The notes under the pieces are model-generated. The model was not told where the DNA came from. It searched no databases and saw only the letters and a program-made list of their open reading frames with translations. Both the position numbers and the translations under genes were made by a program. Below, piece after piece: positions 7,401 to 14,265 of a stretch of 19,248 nucleotides of DNA. The DNA comes from DATIHT01 sp964348615 (GTDB taxonomy: Bacteria; Patescibacteriota; Microgenomatia; Curtissbacterales; GWA2-41-24). The first letter of the stretch is position 1. Each line of letters begins with the position of its first letter. The stretch is from NCBI GenBank assembly GCA_964348615.1, contig CAYGDE010000012.1:1-19248 (forward strand). Direction: 5' to 3'.

Positions 7401-7714
7401 ATACCAGATTTTGAAAGTGCAAGACCGCAATTTAAGGCAGTTTGACCACCAAACGAAAGTGCAATTTCTTTTGGTTTTTCTAACTTTATTACTTCTTCTA
7501 CAAAGTGAGGTTCAACTGGCAGGAAATAAACTCGAGTGGCAAAATTTTGCGAAGTTTGAATGGTTGCGATGTTTGGGTTTATTAAAATGACTTCCTTACC
7601 TTCTTCCTTGAAAGCCTTGATTGCTTGAGAGCCGGAATAGTCGAATTCTCCTGCCTGACCAATTTGCAGAGCCCCGGAACCTAGAAGTAGAATTTTTGAC
7701 TTTGCTTTTTTCAT
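4460..7714 (-). CDS. carB: carbamoyl-phosphate synthetase large subunit CarB (CPS1/CAD-like)
   Basis: CarB makes carbamoyl phosphate from bicarbonate, two ATP and ammonia passed from CarA. At 1084 residues it is full length, with two homologous ATP-grasp halves. The first starts LLLGSGALQIGQAGEFDYSG and includes IEVNARLSRSSALASKATG. The second starts IIVLGSGPYRIGSSVEFDWC and includes IECNLRASRSLPFVSK. An MGS-like allosteric domain occupies about 940-1084 (SVFISLAGDENK, YATAGTTAFL, DLVINIVDP). Recalled motifs such as QAGEFDYSGSQA, CNMENVDPMGIHTG, IHPSVKQIDTLAAEYP and ILRVEMASTGEVACFG match animal CPS1/CAD better than E. coli CarB. Two repeat-derived stretches are translated in frame, at about residues 285-308 and 880-889. 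The ATG (7714) overlaps the carA stop as ATGA, implying coupled translation in equal amounts. Confidence 0.97.
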   Translation of the reverse strand: MKKAKSKILLLGSGALQIGQAGEFDYSGSQAIKAFKEEGKEVILINPNIATIQTSQNFATRVYFLPVEPHFVEEVIKLEKPKEIALSFGGQTALNCGLALSKSGILKKYGVKVLGTPIKAIELTEDRHLFAKMLESINLKIPKSAAVKSISQAKSAVLKIGYPVIVRSAFSLGGQDSGVAQNINQLEELVTRALTKSPQVLIEEYLAGWKEIEYEIVRDKYDNCITVCNMENVDPMGIHTGESIVVAPSQTLNNNEYHTLREIAIKVIRHLGIVGECNIQFALNPKPVTRDQRPETRKNKKGTWSPETGNYYLDYRIIEVNARLSRSSALASKATGYPLAYIAAKLGMGYGLTEIKNAVTKKTIAAFEPALDYIVVKIPRWDLSKFQKSHGQIGSYMQSVGEVMAIGRKFEESLQKATRMLDIGLDGIMDEKAQVEPYEKPTPWRIFAIAKAIKEKTPIKKVAQKTGIDPYFLEKIKNIAQMEKNLRNKKLDKENLTEAKQYGFSDKRLADLTGTSEKAIRTQREKLNIHPSVKQIDTLAAEYPAQTNYLYLTYNADKDDIEKSSDKKIIVLGSGPYRIGSSVEFDWCCVTCAQTIAQNNYSPIIINCNPETVSTDFDMAKKLYFDELSTESVLEICQKENPEGVVVSMGGQTPSNIVLSLAAENIKILGTSPSSIDRAEDRNKFSSLCDDLKIAQPRWAMLKNIQEALNFANSIDYPVLVRPSYVLSGAAMNVAFEPEDLKSYLQAASKISSEYPVVISKYHTDSKEIELDAVASSGKILTYAISEHVENAGVHSGDSTMVLPAQKVNQKTQGQILKICQKIAHALKITGPFNIQFLAKDNNVMVIECNLRASRSLPFVSKVTGINFVKIATNSMLGKNSQFSTINSQVKGYVGVKAPQFSFSRVKGADPILRVEMASTGEVACFGKDTEEAFLKSIIATGVKLPQKSVFISLAGDENKTKFKDSAQKLANMGLKIYATAGTTAFLKKNKIEATKLYKIHEKKKPNALDALLAKKIDLVINIVDPYFKREFDDDYEIRRAAIDYGIPVLTNIQTAELFVHAITTKKLSDLKILPWNFYVKHTT
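5048..5075 (-). repeat. 7-bp tandem repeat inside carB (TTGAGAA on plus)
   Basis: Four adjacent heptamers lie at 5048, 5055, 5062 and 5069: TTGAGAA, TTGATAG, TTGAGAA, TTGAGAA. On the coding strand they read as AATTCTC-type units and give the peptide NSQFSTINSQ at about residues 880-889. This falls in a length-variable loop of the second half, just before GYVGVKAPQFSFSR. Another partial unit (TTGAC) precedes the array. Confidence 0.75.
6791..6856 (-). repeat. in-frame palindromic heptamer element in carB
   Basis: On the plus strand an arm AGTCTCCGGGGACCAG (6791-6806) is followed by an 18-base T-rich spacer (6807-6824). Heptamers CTGGTCT, CTGGTCT, CTGGTCT and CTGGTTA (6825-6852) and a partial CTGG follow. 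GACCAG (6801-6806) can pair with CTGGTC (6825-6830). It is translated on the minus strand as VTRDQRPETR...GTWSPETG, an insertion between QFALNP and IIEVNARLS of the first ATP-grasp half. From memory of human CPS1, the loop is about 25 residues longer than usual. The element in carA has the same architecture. Confidence 0.82.
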
Positions 7715-8832
7715 TTTAATTTGGTTTTCTTTACTGCTTTTAGAAAATAGTCAAATAACCACTCCGTATCTTTTGGGCCTGGCGACGCTTCTGGATGGAA
7801 CTGGACAGAGAAAAATGGCAGTGACTCGTGATGAATCCCTTCGTTGGTATTGTCGTTTGCATTGTAAAACCAGCGCCTGAACCCTTTTGGAAGCTTTTTT
7901 TCGTCCACACAAAAGCCATGGTTTTGGGTTGTTATATAACATTTCTTGGAACCTTGAAGGATAGTGGGTTGATTTTGGGCACGGTGACCAAACTTTAGCT
8001 TATAGGTATCTCCTCCTGCTGCAAGGGCTAGTAGTTGATTACCAAGACAGATACCAAATGTCGGGAGTTTTTTTGATAAAGATTTTTTTATAATTGCAAT
8101 AGATTTATCGGCCATTTTTGGGTCACCCGGTCCGTTGGAGATCACCAAACCATCAAGCTCGAGATTCATCTTGAATGGGTCGTAATCCCAAGGAAGTTCG
8201 TATACTTTTGCACCGCGAGCAGTGAGACAACGGATGATGTTTTGTTTAGCTCCACAATTTAGTAATCCGATATTTAGGTTAACAGTTTTTAGTTTCCAGG
8301 GACCAGTTTTGCTGTTCAGTTCGACTGGTTTCTGGTCTCTGGTTTCTGGTCTCCAGATTTTTATTTCTTTTGGCGATACTTCGGCAACCAGGTTCCTCCG
8401 ATTTGGATCCGATATTTTTACATCTTTTCCGTCTATTACGATTTTTCCAAGCATGACACCATTTTCTCTTAGCTTTTGCGTAAGCATTCTGGTATCGATG
8501 CCAAAAATTGCAGGAATCCCTTCTTCTTTTAACCAAGTGTCTAAAGTTTTTGTTGATTGCCAGTGTGACGGATGTGTGGTTAGATCAGAAATTATTACAC
8601 CTGCAACATGGATTTTTGAAGATTCAAGGTATTGCTGTTTGGGCACTCCCCAATTGCCAATTTGTGGGTATGTAAAAGTGAGAATTTGGCCTTTGTACGA
8701 GGGGTCTGTTAGTGAAAGATCGTAGCCTACCATCCCTGTTGCAAATACCACTTCACCGGCCTGGGATTTTGGTGCCCCGAAGCCCGTTCCTTCGAAAATC
8801 ATGCCGTTTTTAAGGACAAGTTTAGCTTTCAT
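7711..8832 (-). CDS. carA: carbamoyl-phosphate synthetase small (glutaminase) subunit CarA
   Basis: CarA hydrolyses glutamine and channels ammonia to CarB. The 373-residue protein has the N-terminal CPSase domain (GEVVFATGMVGYDLSLTDPSYKGQ, then IPAIFGIDTRMLTQKLRENG). A class I amidotransferase domain follows, with nucleophile Cys near residue 262 (GICLGNQ) and the His/Glu pair in QFHPEASPGP. Segments such as HWQSTKTLDTWLKEEGIPAI, DPNRRNLVAEVS, HRAQNQP and NEGIHHESLPFFSVQFHPE recall animal CPS1/CAD. The linker between the domains, residues about 159-181, is enlarged by about 20 residues by a heptamer element (RPETRDQKPVE, then TGPWKLKT). The stop overlaps the carB start by ATGA. The start ATG 8832 lies only three bases after the T-run of the gyrA terminator, so there is no Shine-Dalgarno. 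Confidence 0.96.
   Translation of the reverse strand: MKAKLVLKNGMIFEGTGFGAPKSQAGEVVFATGMVGYDLSLTDPSYKGQILTFTYPQIGNWGVPKQQYLESSKIHVAGVIISDLTTHPSHWQSTKTLDTWLKEEGIPAIFGIDTRMLTQKLRENGVMLGKIVIDGKDVKISDPNRRNLVAEVSPKEIKIWRPETRDQKPVELNSKTGPWKLKTVNLNIGLLNCGAKQNIIRCLTARGAKVYELPWDYDPFKMNLELDGLVISNGPGDPKMADKSIAIIKKSLSKKLPTFGICLGNQLLALAAGGDTYKLKFGHRAQNQPTILQGSKKCYITTQNHGFCVDEKKLPKGFRRWFYNANDNTNEGIHHESLPFFSVQFHPEASPGPKDTEWLFDYFLKAVKKTKLK
8291..8356 (-). repeat. in-frame palindromic heptamer element in carA
   Basis: On the plus strand an arm AGTTTCCAGGGACCAG (8291-8306) is followed by an 18-base spacer (8307-8324). Four heptamers CTGGTTT, CTGGTCT, CTGGTTT and CTGGTCT (8325-8352) and CCAG follow. The arm differs from that in carB at two of 16 bases and the spacer has the same length but unrelated sequence. 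CCAGGGACCAG (8296-8306) is nearly the reverse complement of CTGGTCTCTGG (8332-8342). It is translated in frame in the linker between the two CarA domains. Confidence 0.82.
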
Positions 8833-8835
8833 CTT

Positions 8836-8860
8836 AAAAAAAAAGCCCCAGAGGCTTTTT
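8836..8860 (-). terminator. rho-independent terminator after gyrA, abutting the carA start
   Basis: On the minus strand a perfect 8-bp stem AAAAAGCC/GGCTTTTT (8860-8853 with 8847-8840) closes a 5-base loop TCTGG and runs into further Ts to 8836. It lies 61 bases after the gyrA stop. Only AAG separates the T-run from the carA ATG at 8832, so it may also act as an attenuator or 5' hairpin for carA. Confidence 0.85.
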
Positions 8861-8864
8861 AACC

Positions 8865-8870
8865 ATTATA
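8865..8870 (-). promoter_or_regulatory. possible -10 box for carA
   Basis: A perfect TATAAT lies on the minus strand (8870-8865), just upstream of the terminator hairpin. Transcription would begin near 8857-8859, inside the hairpin's first arm, giving carA a leader of about 27 bases. There is no clear -35 box and the region is AT-rich, so chance is possible. Confidence 0.3.
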
Positions 8871-8921
8871 TTTTTATATTTCGAATTAGTATTAAATTGC
8901 TTTTCCAGATTAGTGTGTATT

Positions 8922-11501
8922 TTAGCTTTTTTTAGCCTTTGGTGCAATAGGTTTTGTAGCCTCTGTTGGTACTGGGCTCTTGGCTGGTTGTTTTGATTTA
9001 GTTTCGGTGTTCTCAAGTTTTAATTCGGTGAACGGTTCGTCTGCGTCTTCCTTTTTCTTTTGAATTACGGTTGCCGCTGCCACTTTATCACCAGCGGAAA
9101 GACGCATGACAATAACTCCTTGTGTATCTCTTGTAAGCCTTGGAATTGACCTTAGAGTAGTTCTCATCACTTGGCCTTTTTGCGAAGTCAATATTAAACC
9201 TTCGTCTTCTTTGGTTAGAATTTGGGCGGTTTGGATATCCCCTGTTTTTTCAGCGAGGTTAGCCGCTTTTACCCCTACTCCCCCACGGAGCTGATTGGGC
9301 CATGCAGAAATTTGGGTTTTTTTGCCGATGCCCTTTTCGCAAATTACCAAAAGATCCGCTTTGTCGTCGCCTTTTTGGATAACGTCCATGCCAATAAGTT
9401 CATCGCCCGGTTTGATTTTTATCCCCCGAACTCCCATGGTGTCCCTGGCCATTGGCCTGACATCTTTTTCGTCAAATTTAATAGATAAACCTTTTTTGGA
9501 AACCAAAAATACTAAATCGTTGCCGTCTGTTAATTTTGCCCACCTGAGCTGGTCGCCGGGTGTTAATTTGATGGCAATAATACCGGATCTTCTGATTGCT
9601 TCATATGCCAAAATCGGAGTCTTTTTGATGGTGCCATTTTTGGTTGCCATTAAAACAAAGTTGTTTTTAGCTTCGGTTTTGGAGGTTTGTTTTTTAACAG
9701 GCAAAATGGAGAGGATTTTTTCTTCAGTTTGCAGCTCTAGGAGGTTTACAATAGCAACACCTTTGGCAACGCGCGAGGAATCTGGCAGTTCGTAAACTTT
9801 AAGTTGGAATACGCGGCCTCTATTTGTGAAGAAAAGCAGATTGTCGTGGGTTTGGGTTGCAAAAAGTTGCGAAACAATATCCTCTTGTTTTGTTGTTATT
9901 CCGGAAATTCCCTTACCGCCCCTCCTTTGAGTTCTAAATGAACCAAGATCTTGACGTTTAACATAGCCACCGACTGTAATTGTTACGATTGTTGGTTCAT
10001 TTGGAATTAGGTCCTCTTCCGAAAACTGACCGATTTTTTGCTTATAAACTTTTGTTTTTCTTTCGTCCCCAAATTTTTCTTTTAATTTTAAAAGTTCCTC
10101 TTTGGCTACTTTTAAGATTTTTTCCGGATGGGCTAGTAAATCTTCCAGGTAGGCTATCAGTTCCCTTATCATTTTTAATTCTTCTTCTATTTTTTGGCGT
10201 TCAAGTGCTGCCAATCTTTTTAACTGCATGTCTAAAATTGCAAGAGACTGAATTTCGGAGAGTTTAAATTTTCTAATAAGGTTTTCTTTGGCATCTTGCT
10301 GGTCCTTACTTTTTTTAATAGTTTCGATAACTTCATCGATATTATCTACGGCAATTTTTAATCCTTCCAAAATGTGCTCGCGTTTCCTGGCCTCGTCTAG
10401 TTCGAATTGGCTTCTTCTGGTAATAACTGATTTTCTGTGTTTTATAAATTCCTCAAGAATCATTTTTAAGGTCAGGGTTTGGGGCACACCGTTTACCAAG
10501 GCTACTGTATTAACAGGGAATGATTGCTGGAGGCTTGTATGTTTGTAGAGATTGTTTAGAACGGATTGTGGGCGTGCATCGCGTTTAAGTTCGACAACTA
10601 CCCTTAACCCTTTTCTGTCCGATTCGTCACGAAGGTCGGAAATGCCCTCGAGTTTTTTGTCTTTTACAAGTTCGGCGATTCTTGAAACCAAGGTGGCTTT
10701 ATTTACTTGGTATGGAAGGTCGTGTACAGTTATTTGAAATCTACCGTTTTTGGTCTCTTCTATTTCTGCCCTTGCCCGCATCATAATTTTGCCTCTGCCG
10801 GTTGCGTATGCAGCGGTTATTTCGGAAATATCGTAGATTTGGGCGCCGGTTGGGAAATCCGGGCCTTTTACAAACTGCATTAGGTCTTCAACTGTCGCTT
10901 CGGGGTTGTCTATTTGGTAAATTGTGGCGTCGACAACTTCATTTAGGTTGTGCGGAGGTATATTGGTTGCCATACCGACTGCAATACCCGAAGTGCCGTT
11001 AATTAAAAGGTTTGGTAAAACTGCAGGCAAGTAAACCGGCTCTTGCAAAGAGCCGTCGAAATTGTCGATAAAATCTACGGTATTTTTTTCCAGGTCGTAA
11101 AGCAGGGCTTCTGCAATACTGTCCAGACGGCATTCGGTATACCTCATGGCAGCTGGTGAGTCGCCGTCTACAGACCCAAAGTTCCCTTGTCCGTCTACCA
11201 GCGTATAGCGCATGGAAAAATCTTGGGCCATACGGACGAGCGCTTCGTATACCGGAGCATCGCCATGGGGGTGGTATTTACCTAAAACTTCACCGACAAC
11301 TTTTGCACTTTTGCTGTAGTGGGCGCTATGTGTTAGGCCAAGCTTTTGCATAGCGTAGATAATCCTGCGGTGGACGGGCTTTAAACCATCGCGGACATCC
11401 GGAAGTGCCCGTGCGACGATAACCGACATTGCATAGTCCAGGTAGGACTTTTGCATTTCTTCGACTATTTCTACTTGTTTTATTTTTCCTATGTCGCCCA
11501 T
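8922..11501 (-). CDS. gyrA: DNA gyrase subunit A
   Basis: GyrA is the DNA-cutting subunit of the A2B2 gyrase that introduces negative supercoils. The 859-residue protein has the winged-helix/tower core, with active-site Tyr121 in AAMRYTE. The quinolone-determining segment is GKYHPHGDAPVYEALVRMAQ. A GyrA box QRRGGKG near residues 523-529, followed by the beta-pinwheel repeats, supports gyrase over topoisomerase IV. The position equal to E. coli Ser83 is Ala82 and that equal to Asp87 is Glu86. The C-terminal tail of about 40 residues is Lys/Pro/Thr-rich (KSKQPAKSPVPTEATK). The start is one base after the stop of the upstream 170-residue gene, so it is probably the last gene of the gyrB operon. 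A strong hairpin terminator follows. Confidence 0.97.
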   Translation of the reverse strand: MGDIGKIKQVEIVEEMQKSYLDYAMSVIVARALPDVRDGLKPVHRRIIYAMQKLGLTHSAHYSKSAKVVGEVLGKYHPHGDAPVYEALVRMAQDFSMRYTLVDGQGNFGSVDGDSPAAMRYTECRLDSIAEALLYDLEKNTVDFIDNFDGSLQEPVYLPAVLPNLLINGTSGIAVGMATNIPPHNLNEVVDATIYQIDNPEATVEDLMQFVKGPDFPTGAQIYDISEITAAYATGRGKIMMRARAEIEETKNGRFQITVHDLPYQVNKATLVSRIAELVKDKKLEGISDLRDESDRKGLRVVVELKRDARPQSVLNNLYKHTSLQQSFPVNTVALVNGVPQTLTLKMILEEFIKHRKSVITRRSQFELDEARKREHILEGLKIAVDNIDEVIETIKKSKDQQDAKENLIRKFKLSEIQSLAILDMQLKRLAALERQKIEEELKMIRELIAYLEDLLAHPEKILKVAKEELLKLKEKFGDERKTKVYKQKIGQFSEEDLIPNEPTIVTITVGGYVKRQDLGSFRTQRRGGKGISGITTKQEDIVSQLFATQTHDNLLFFTNRGRVFQLKVYELPDSSRVAKGVAIVNLLELQTEEKILSILPVKKQTSKTEAKNNFVLMATKNGTIKKTPILAYEAIRRSGIIAIKLTPGDQLRWAKLTDGNDLVFLVSKKGLSIKFDEKDVRPMARDTMGVRGIKIKPGDELIGMDVIQKGDDKADLLVICEKGIGKKTQISAWPNQLRGGVGVKAANLAEKTGDIQTAQILTKEDEGLILTSQKGQVMRTTLRSIPRLTRDTQGVIVMRLSAGDKVAAATVIQKKKEDADEPFTELKLENTETKSKQPAKSPVPTEATKPIAPKAKKS

Positions 11502-11502
11502 G

Positions 11503-12015
11503 TTATTGAGTTCGGGTTGAAAATAAGAATATAGCTTTTTGCAGCTCTGTCCTTTCTATGGTTAAAGGTTGACCTATACGTTCTTTTAACCTTCGATTTA
11601 AATCCGAACTTCTTTTTATGTCGCTGTGCTCTTGCCACTTATCAAAAATTATCCTAGTTATGTCTGGTTCCTTTTCTACTCTCCCCAGCGATGCGTAGTT
11701 TTGCTTTGAGTCTGGAAGTTCAACTGTTAAAATGAGGCCTTGGGTGGCAATACCGGTAATTGGTTCGTTTGGTTCCTTTTGGGTAGCTTGGGGTACTGTA
11801 TCCACTTCAAACAGGACCTTATATTTTGATTCCTCCTCGGTTGCCACACCTGTAATTTGGCCAACATTCCTTAACCTTGCTGTTTGCGTGACAGTTTTCG
11901 GCCCGGAGTTTTGGGGGTTGTCAAAAAAATTGAAGCTACTGCGCAGACTGACTTCTGAGGGATCAATAGTCCTGTTAAATTCGTAAAGTTTAGGTTCTTC
12001 CGGTGTTGTATCCAT
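11503..12015 (-). CDS. hypothetical protein between gyrB and gyrA, 170 aa
   Basis: I do not recognise this protein. It is soluble-looking, without cysteine, signal peptide or membrane segment. The first half looks beta-rich and holds a short internal repeat: QITGVAT followed by YKVLFEVD, and later PITGIAT followed by LILTVELPD. This could be a pair of similar beta units. The C-terminal third is charged and probably helical (IIFDKWQEHSDIKRSSDLNRRLKERIG). It lies three bases after the small membrane gene and one base before gyrA, so it must be co-transcribed with both gyrase genes. Tight packing and a complete open frame make it a likely real gene. A role in gyrase control is possible from position only. 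Confidence 0.75.
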   Translation of the reverse strand: MDTTPEEPKLYEFNRTIDPSEVSLRSSFNFFDNPQNSGPKTVTQTARLRNVGQITGVATEEESKYKVLFEVDTVPQATQKEPNEPITGIATQGLILTVELPDSKQNYASLGRVEKEPDITRIIFDKWQEHSDIKRSSDLNRRLKERIGQPLTIERTELQKAIFLFSTRTQ

Positions 12016-12018
12016 GAT

Positions 12019-12321
12019 TCAATTCAGTTTTTTTAAAAGTAATCCTGAAACTGAAAGCATAATTAGGCCAATTGCAACCTCGACAAATGGAGATGAAAGT
12101 GCAGGAATTGTGGATATAAAACTTTCAACCCCAAGAGCAAATACTACAAACCCCGATGTTCCTACAATACCAGCTATAATTTGATTGTTTTTAATTTGGA
12201 TCACGTTTTTTTTGGCCATCTCGACAGTTTTTAAGGCCGGATTTGTAGGCAGCGGCGATTTTTCTATAAATTCCGTTACTATGCTGTTATTTTCGTTTTG
12301 AGATTTGAGCTGATTCTTCAT
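12019..12321 (-). CDS. small membrane protein between gyrB and gyrA, 100 aa
   Basis: This is a 100-residue protein of unknown family. The N-terminal half is polar (MKNQLKSQNENNSIVTEF, ending in KKNVIQIKNN). Two hydrophobic segments follow: IIAGIVGTSGFVVFALGVESFI and, after a short loop with prolines, VEVAIGLIMLSVSGLLL, ending in KKLN. That suggests a two-helix hairpin in the membrane with a cytoplasmic tail. The frame stays open further upstream, to 12486, but that part overlaps the gyrB 3' end in another frame and reads as a basic shadow. The ATG at 12321 lies two bases after the gyrB stop, which fits the spacing of the rest of the operon. Confidence 0.72.
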   Translation of the reverse strand: MKNQLKSQNENNSIVTEFIEKSPLPTNPALKTVEMAKKNVIQIKNNQIIAGIVGTSGFVVFALGVESFISTIPALSSPFVEVAIGLIMLSVSGLLLKKLN

Positions 12322-12323
12322 GG

Positions 12324-14264
12324 CTATATGTCCAAAGTGGCGTTTTTTGCATGTGTCTGGATAAATCTTTTTCTGGGCGGTACCTCGCTGCCCATAAGCA
12401 TGGAAAATGTGGCGTCTGCTTCGGCTGCGTCTGCAATTCGGATTTGTTTCATCGTTCTTGTTTGGGGGTTCATGGTTGTTTCCCAAAGTTGTTCTGGGTT
12501 CATTTCACCCAGACCTTTGTATCTTTGGATACCTACGGTTTTGCCGTCGGTTTTGGATTTTATAAGAGTTTCTTTTTCTTCGTCGGTAAAGACGTAGTGC
12601 GTCTCTCTACCTCCAAACGTTATCTTATATAAAGGAGGCATGGCAACGTATAAATAACCCTTCTCGATAACTTGAGGGATATAACGGAAGAAAAAAGTTA
12701 AAAGAAGCGTCATAATGTGTTCGCCATCGACATCGGCGTCTGTCATAACGACTACTCTGTGATAGCGAATCTTGTCGATGTTGATTGTGTCACCTATTCC
12801 GGTGCCAAGGGCAATGATTAAAGTTTTAATTTCTTCAAATTCCAAAATTTTGTCCAAGCGCGCCCTTTCGGTGTTTAAAATTTTTCCACGAAGAGGGAGA
12901 ATAGCCTGGTACTTGCGGTCTCTGCCTTGTTTGGCGCTTCCGCCTGCAGAATCTCCCTCAACCAGGTAGATTTCGCTTTGTGCCGGGTCTTTTTCTTGAC
13001 AGTCTGTAAGTTTTCCAGGCAAAGTCATGCCTTCGAGTGCGCCTTTTCTTAAAACTGCGTCTTTGGCAGCACGCGCTGCCAGTCTGGCTTTGGCTGCCAG
13101 TATCACCTTTTCCATGATTCTTCTGGCTTCTTGGGGATTTTCTTCCAGATATATATCGATTCCTTCTTTTACGACCTGGTTTACCGCCGGTTGGATTTCA
13201 GCATTGCCTAATTTCCCTTTTGTTTGGCCTTCAAACTGGAGATTTTCCGAATTCATTTTGATGGCAACAACAGCAGTTAGCCCTTCACGCATGTCTTCCC
13301 CTGTTAAGTTGTCGTCCTTTTCTTTTAAATAGCCGTTTTTACGTGCGTAATCGTTGACTGAGCGAGTTAGGGCCATCCGGAAGCCAGTTAAATGTGTTCC
13401 GCCTTCATGGGTATTGATTACGTTGGCAAAAGATTCCAGAGTTTCGTTGTAGCCATTGTTGTATTGGAAAGATGCCTCGACCAAGATACCGTTTACTTCC
13501 TTGGAAACATAAAATGGCCTTTCGTTGATTGGGGCTTTATTTTTATTTAGATGGCGAACCAAAGATTCTATTCCGCCGTCGAAATAATAGTGAATTTCTT
13601 GGCCAGAGCGTAAGTCGTATAGGTGAAAAAATAGCCCAGCGACTAAATATGCACGTTCTTTGATCCTTTTGGTTATTGCTCTAAAGTCGGTTTTTATTGT
13701 TTGGAATATTGATTTGTCGGGTAGGAAAAACGTTGTAGTACCAGTTTTTGGAATAGGGATAAATTTGGGAATTTGAGTTTCTTTGGTTTCTTCAACTTTT
13801 CCTTGGGGTTTGCCGCGTTTGTATTCTTGGAAGTAAATTTTATTGTCTCTTCTGACTTCTACTCTCATCCAATCGGAAAGGGCGTTTACAGCGGATGCCC
13901 CGACTCCGTGAAGACCGCCTGAAACTTTATATGCCCCGTCGCCAAATTTTCCACCGGCATGAAGGACTGTCATTGTAACTTCCAGTGAGGATTTTTTGGC
14001 TTTTGGGTGAATATCTACCGGTATTCCTCTACCGTCGTCAACAACTGAAATTTTTTCTTCATCGTCTATAACTAGCCAAACATTTTTGGTGTAGCCTGCG
14101 AGTGCTTCGTCTACCGAATTGTCGATAATTTCTTTAACAAGCTCGTGCAGTCCGTTGATATCGGTAGAACCGATATACATTCCTGGTCTTTTTCGAACAG
14201 GTTCAAGCCCCTCAAGGACTTGAATATCTTTGGCTGTGTAGGAGTCGGAGGAGGCGTCAGGCAT
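12324..14264 (-). CDS. gyrB: DNA gyrase subunit B
   Basis: GyrB is the ATPase subunit of gyrase. The 646-residue protein has the GHKL ATP-binding domain: EIIDNSVDEA with the catalytic Glu, DDGRGIPV, the glycine-rich lid GGLHGVGASAVNAL, and QTKGKLGN in the transducer domain. The TOPRIM metal site follows, with EGDSAGG near residue 438 and DADVDG near 509. The C-terminal signature is QRYKGLGEMNPEQLWETTMNP. It lacks the large insertion of E. coli GyrB and has the typical length of most bacteria. The ATG at 14264 is followed by MPDASSDSYTAKDIQVLEGLEPVRKRPGMYIG, a normal start region. It leads a four-gene operon with two small unknown genes and gyrA. Its leader carries a degenerate 7-bp repeat. 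Confidence 0.97.
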   Translation of the reverse strand: MPDASSDSYTAKDIQVLEGLEPVRKRPGMYIGSTDINGLHELVKEIIDNSVDEALAGYTKNVWLVIDDEEKISVVDDGRGIPVDIHPKAKKSSLEVTMTVLHAGGKFGDGAYKVSGGLHGVGASAVNALSDWMRVEVRRDNKIYFQEYKRGKPQGKVEETKETQIPKFIPIPKTGTTTFFLPDKSIFQTIKTDFRAITKRIKERAYLVAGLFFHLYDLRSGQEIHYYFDGGIESLVRHLNKNKAPINERPFYVSKEVNGILVEASFQYNNGYNETLESFANVINTHEGGTHLTGFRMALTRSVNDYARKNGYLKEKDDNLTGEDMREGLTAVVAIKMNSENLQFEGQTKGKLGNAEIQPAVNQVVKEGIDIYLEENPQEARRIMEKVILAAKARLAARAAKDAVLRKGALEGMTLPGKLTDCQEKDPAQSEIYLVEGDSAGGSAKQGRDRKYQAILPLRGKILNTERARLDKILEFEEIKTLIIALGTGIGDTINIDKIRYHRVVVMTDADVDGEHIMTLLLTFFFRYIPQVIEKGYLYVAMPPLYKITFGGRETHYVFTDEEKETLIKSKTDGKTVGIQRYKGLGEMNPEQLWETTMNPQTRTMKQIRIADAAEADATFSMLMGSEVPPRKRFIQTHAKNATLDI

Positions 14265-14265
14265 A

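Noticed and set aside
7751..7942. Minus-strand open frame overlapping carA in another frame
   Set aside because: The carA frame contains the conserved amidotransferase motifs here; the other frame is a shadow.
8222..8725. Long plus-strand open frame opposite carA (167 codons)
   Set aside because: It is antisense to well-conserved carA sequence and has no recognisable domain or start signal.
9295..9795. Long plus-strand open frame opposite gyrA (166 codons)
   Set aside because: It is antisense to the GyrA C-terminal repeats, with composition typical of a mirror frame.
12322..12486. Upstream extension of the small membrane protein to 155 residues
   Set aside because: The added 55 residues overlap the gyrB C-terminal coding region in another frame and are a basic, low-quality shadow. 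ATG 12321 fits the operon spacing.
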